Positions 62,068 through 64,000 of a DNA stretch of 64,000 bases are shown piece after piece. The notes beneath the pieces were generated by a model. The model worked only from the letters and a program-made list of their open reading frames with translations. It was not told where the DNA came from and did no database searches. The translations under genes were made by a program, and so were the position numbers. Within the stretch, counting starts at the first letter, position 1, and each line of letters starts with the position of its first letter. This DNA comes from Streptomyces monomycini (lineage in GTDB: Bacteria; Actinomycetota; Actinomycetes; Streptomycetales; Streptomycetaceae): NCBI RefSeq assembly GCF_022271435.1, contig NZ_JAFIQY010000007.1:62001-126000 (forward strand). The letters are read 5' to 3'.

Positions 62068-64000
62068 AAGACGTGTGGCCGCTGACACCGCTGCAAGAGG
62101 GACTGCTGTTCCACTCCCTGTACGACGGGCAGGCCGAGGACACCTACGTGGTCCAGGACGTATTGGACATCGAAGGCGACCTCGACGCGGCCGCGCTGCG
62201 GGCGTCCTGGCAGGCCCTGGTGGCCCGGCACGCCACCCTGCGGGCCTGCTTCCGCCAGCCACCGGGCCTCGAACACCCCGTCCAGGTCATCCCGGCCCGC
62301 GTACAACTGCCCTGGCGGAACGTCGACCTGACCGGCAGGCCGCCCCAGGACGCCCTCGCCGCCGCGGAACGCCTCGCGGACGAGGAACGCGCCCGGCGCT
62401 TCGACCTGGCCGTACCGCCGCTGCTCCGGCTCGTCCTGCTCCGCTTCGGACCGGCCAGACACCGGCTCGTCCTCACCAACCACCACATCCTGATGGACGG
62501 CTGGTCGCTGCCGACCCTCCAGCGCGAGCTGTGGACTCTCTACGCGGCGGGCGGCGACCCCGCCGGCCTGCCGCCCGTGACGCCCTACCGCGACTACCTC
62601 GGCTGGCTGAACGCCCAGGACAAGGACTCGGCCCGCGCCGCCTGGCGGGCCGACCTCGCCGGGCTCCGCGAGCCGACGCTGCTGGCACCGGCGGCCGGCC
62701 GTCCGCCGTCCGCCGCCGGGCACGGCCAGGTGCACACGAAACTGGACCAGCCGGCCACCGAGGCGCTCACCGAACTCGCCCGCCGCCACGGCCTGACCCC
62801 CAACACCTTCGTCCAGGGAGCCTGGGCGCTGCTCCTCGGCCGCCTGCTGGGCCGGGACGACGTGGTGTTCGGCGCGACCGTGGCCGCCCGGCCCGCCGAG
62901 CTGCGCGGTGTCGAGTCCATGCTCGGGCTCTTCATCAACACCGTTCCGGTACGGGTCCCGCTGACAGCCTCCCGGCCGGTGTCCGCCCTGCTCACCGAGG
63001 TGCAGACCCGGCAGGGCGCCCTGATGTCCCACCAGTACCTCGGGCTCAGCGAGATCCAGAAGGCCGGCGGCCCCGGAGCCGGGTTCGACAGCCTGCTGGT
63101 CTACGAGAGCTTCCCGCGCGGGGCACCGGAGGAGGAGAACGGGCCGCCGCTGAAGCTCACCCCCGTACGCGGCCACAACGTCAGCCACTACCCGGTCAGC
63201 CTGGCCGCCTTCCCGGGCCCCGAGCTGCTGTTCCTTCTGACACACCGCCCCGAACTGATCGGCGCCCGGAGCGCACGGCTCCTCGCCGACCGGTTCACCG
63301 GCATCCTGCGACAGCTGGTCGCCGACCCGGACGTCCGCGCCGGTGACCTCGACATCCTCGTCGACGGCGAACGGGACCGGCTGCTGCACGGCGTGAGTAC
63401 CGGCGCCCCCGGGCCCGCGCCGACGACCGTCACCGGCCTCTTCGAACGGGCCGTACGGCAGCACCGGCACGAGACAGCGGTGGTCTCCGGGGAGACGACC
63501 CTGACGTACGGCGACCTCGACGCCCGGGCCAACCAGGTCGCCCGGCACCTGCACGCGTCCGACGCCCGGCCGGGGGACCGGGTCGTCGTCACGCTCGCCC
63601 GCTCACCCGAACTGGTCGTCGCCCTGCTGGGCATCGCCAAGGCGGGCGCAGTGGCCGTGCCGGTGGACACCGCCCAGCCGGCCAGGCGGGTACGCACGCT
63701 GTTCGACGACGCCGCGTCCGCAGTCGTCCTGACGGAGGCCGACGTCGAGGACGCGGTGCGCCACCGCTCCGCCGCTCCGCTCACGGCCCGGGTGACACCG
63801 GACTCCGGCCTGTACGTGATGTACACCTCCGGGTCCACGGGCACGCCCAAGGGCGTCGTCACCACCCACGGCAACGTCGCCGCCCTGGCCCAGGACCCCT
63901 GCTGGGACGGCATCGCCGCAGGCCGCGTCCTCTTCCACGCACCGCACACCTTCGACGCCGCCACCCTCGAACTGTGGGTGCCGCTCCTCAACGGCGGCCG
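62052..64000 (+). CDS. NRPS 3 (partial at window end): C-A..., Hpg-type so far
   Basis: The first 649 residues are visible. C6 (about 7-447) starts [14 protein letters not shown] and has [10 protein letters not shown], the DCL type, fitting the epimerised donor from module 5. The A domain starts near 463 and is cut after [16 protein letters not shown]. The visible pocket start is D-A-L, as in module 3. AAGGAGG lies 6 bp before the GTG at 62052, which overlaps the end of NRPS 2 by 16 bp. The remaining modules, any thioesterase and the tailoring genes lie beyond the window. Confidence 0.92.
   Translation, partial: MDRRIEDVWPLTPLQEGLLFHSLYDGQAEDTYVVQDVLDIEGDLDAAALRASWQALVARHATLRACFRQPPGLEHPVQVIPARVQLPWRNVDLTGRPPQDALAAAERLADEERARRFDLAVPPLLRLVLLRFGPARHRLVLTNHHILMDGWSLPTLQRELWTLYAAGGDPAGLPPVTPYRDYLGWLNAQDKDSARAAWRADLAGLREPTLLAPAAGRPPSAAGHGQVHTKLDQPATEALTELARRHGLTPNTFVQGAWALLLGRLLGRDDVVFGATVAARPAELRGVESMLGLFINTVPVRVPLTASRPVSALLTEVQTRQGALMSHQYLGLSEIQKAGGPGAGFDSLLVYESFPRGAPEEENGPPLKLTPVRGHNVSHYPVSLAAFPGPELLFLLTHRPELIGARSARLLADRFTGILRQLVADPDVRAGDLDILVDGERDRLLHGVSTGAPGPAPTTVTGLFERAVRQHRHETAVVSGETTLTYGDLDARANQVARHLHASDARPGDRVVVTLARSPELVVALLGIAKAGAVAVPVDTAQPARRVRTLFDDAASAVVLTEADVEDAVRHRSAAPLTARVTPDSGLYVMYTSGSTGTPKGVVTTHGNVAALAQDPCWDGIAAGRVLFHAPHTFDAATLELWVPLLNGG

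Noticed and set aside
57187..62262. A 1,691-codon minus-strand frame across NRPS 2
   Set aside because: Same shadow effect; it has no motifs and no ribosome site.

Overview
The window is high-GC chromosomal DNA with GTG starts, strong purine-rich ribosome binding sites and a dense load of one-component regulators, STAS/ANTAR and SpoIIE-type phosphatases, UvrA-like and ABC-F proteins and NRPS genes. Together these point to an actinomycete, almost certainly Streptomyces or a close relative. No rRNA, tRNA, CRISPR array or complete insertion sequence was seen.

Region 1 (1-16 kb) holds small regulator and stress units. They are an ArsR/VOC pair, a frameshifted DUF4328 remnant, an AraC regulator, a Bcr/CflA-type drug exporter, a DUF6221 protein and an AadA-like nucleotidyltransferase. 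Next come a two-gene RiPP locus (FxsA-like precursor plus FxsB-like radical SAM/SPASM maturase), a 2'-5' RNA ligase-like protein, a MerR regulator overlapping a membrane protein gene, and an alpha/beta hydrolase under a doubled TetR-type operator. A decayed HD-domain gene, a CGNR regulator and two tandem ABC-F genes behind a possible attenuator leader peptide complete the region.

Region 2 (16-29 kb) holds a quinone oxidoreductase with its TetR regulator, a winged-helix regulator divergent from a STAS-ANTAR protein, and a large HATPase-PAS-GAF-PP2C signalling protein. It continues with AraC and GlxA regulators, two SAM methyltransferases, a cysteine hydrolase, an AraC remnant, a GNAT protein with a possible leader peptide, and a phosphoribosyltransferase. 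Region 3 (29-41 kb) holds an alpha-glucosidase, a secreted carboxylesterase, a UvrA/DrrC-like ABC protein, a secreted amidase-6 protein, a deacetylase-like lipoprotein and a class A PBP whose SxxK lysine is replaced by threonine.

Region 4 (40.7-64 kb) is the main attraction. A membrane-anchored small protein stands divergent to an OmpR-type two-component system, followed immediately by three co-directional, nearly touching NRPS genes (3,649 aa, 2,516 aa and a third running off the end). The order is C-A-T / C-A-T / C-A-T-E, then C-A-T / C-A-T-E, then C-A... All five complete adenylation domains carry a binding-pocket code of the 4-hydroxyphenylglycine (Hpg) type, and the truncated sixth matches as far as it can be read. 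The line therefore appears to build an unusually homogeneous oligo-arylglycine chain with D residues at positions 3 and 5. Modules 2-3 and 4-5 are a recognisable block duplication with an offset of about 7.79 kb and near-identical patches. The first module opens with a condensation domain, so the chain is either N-acylated or begun by another protein. Hpg biosynthesis, MbtH, thioesterase and tailoring genes are not in the window and would be expected downstream.
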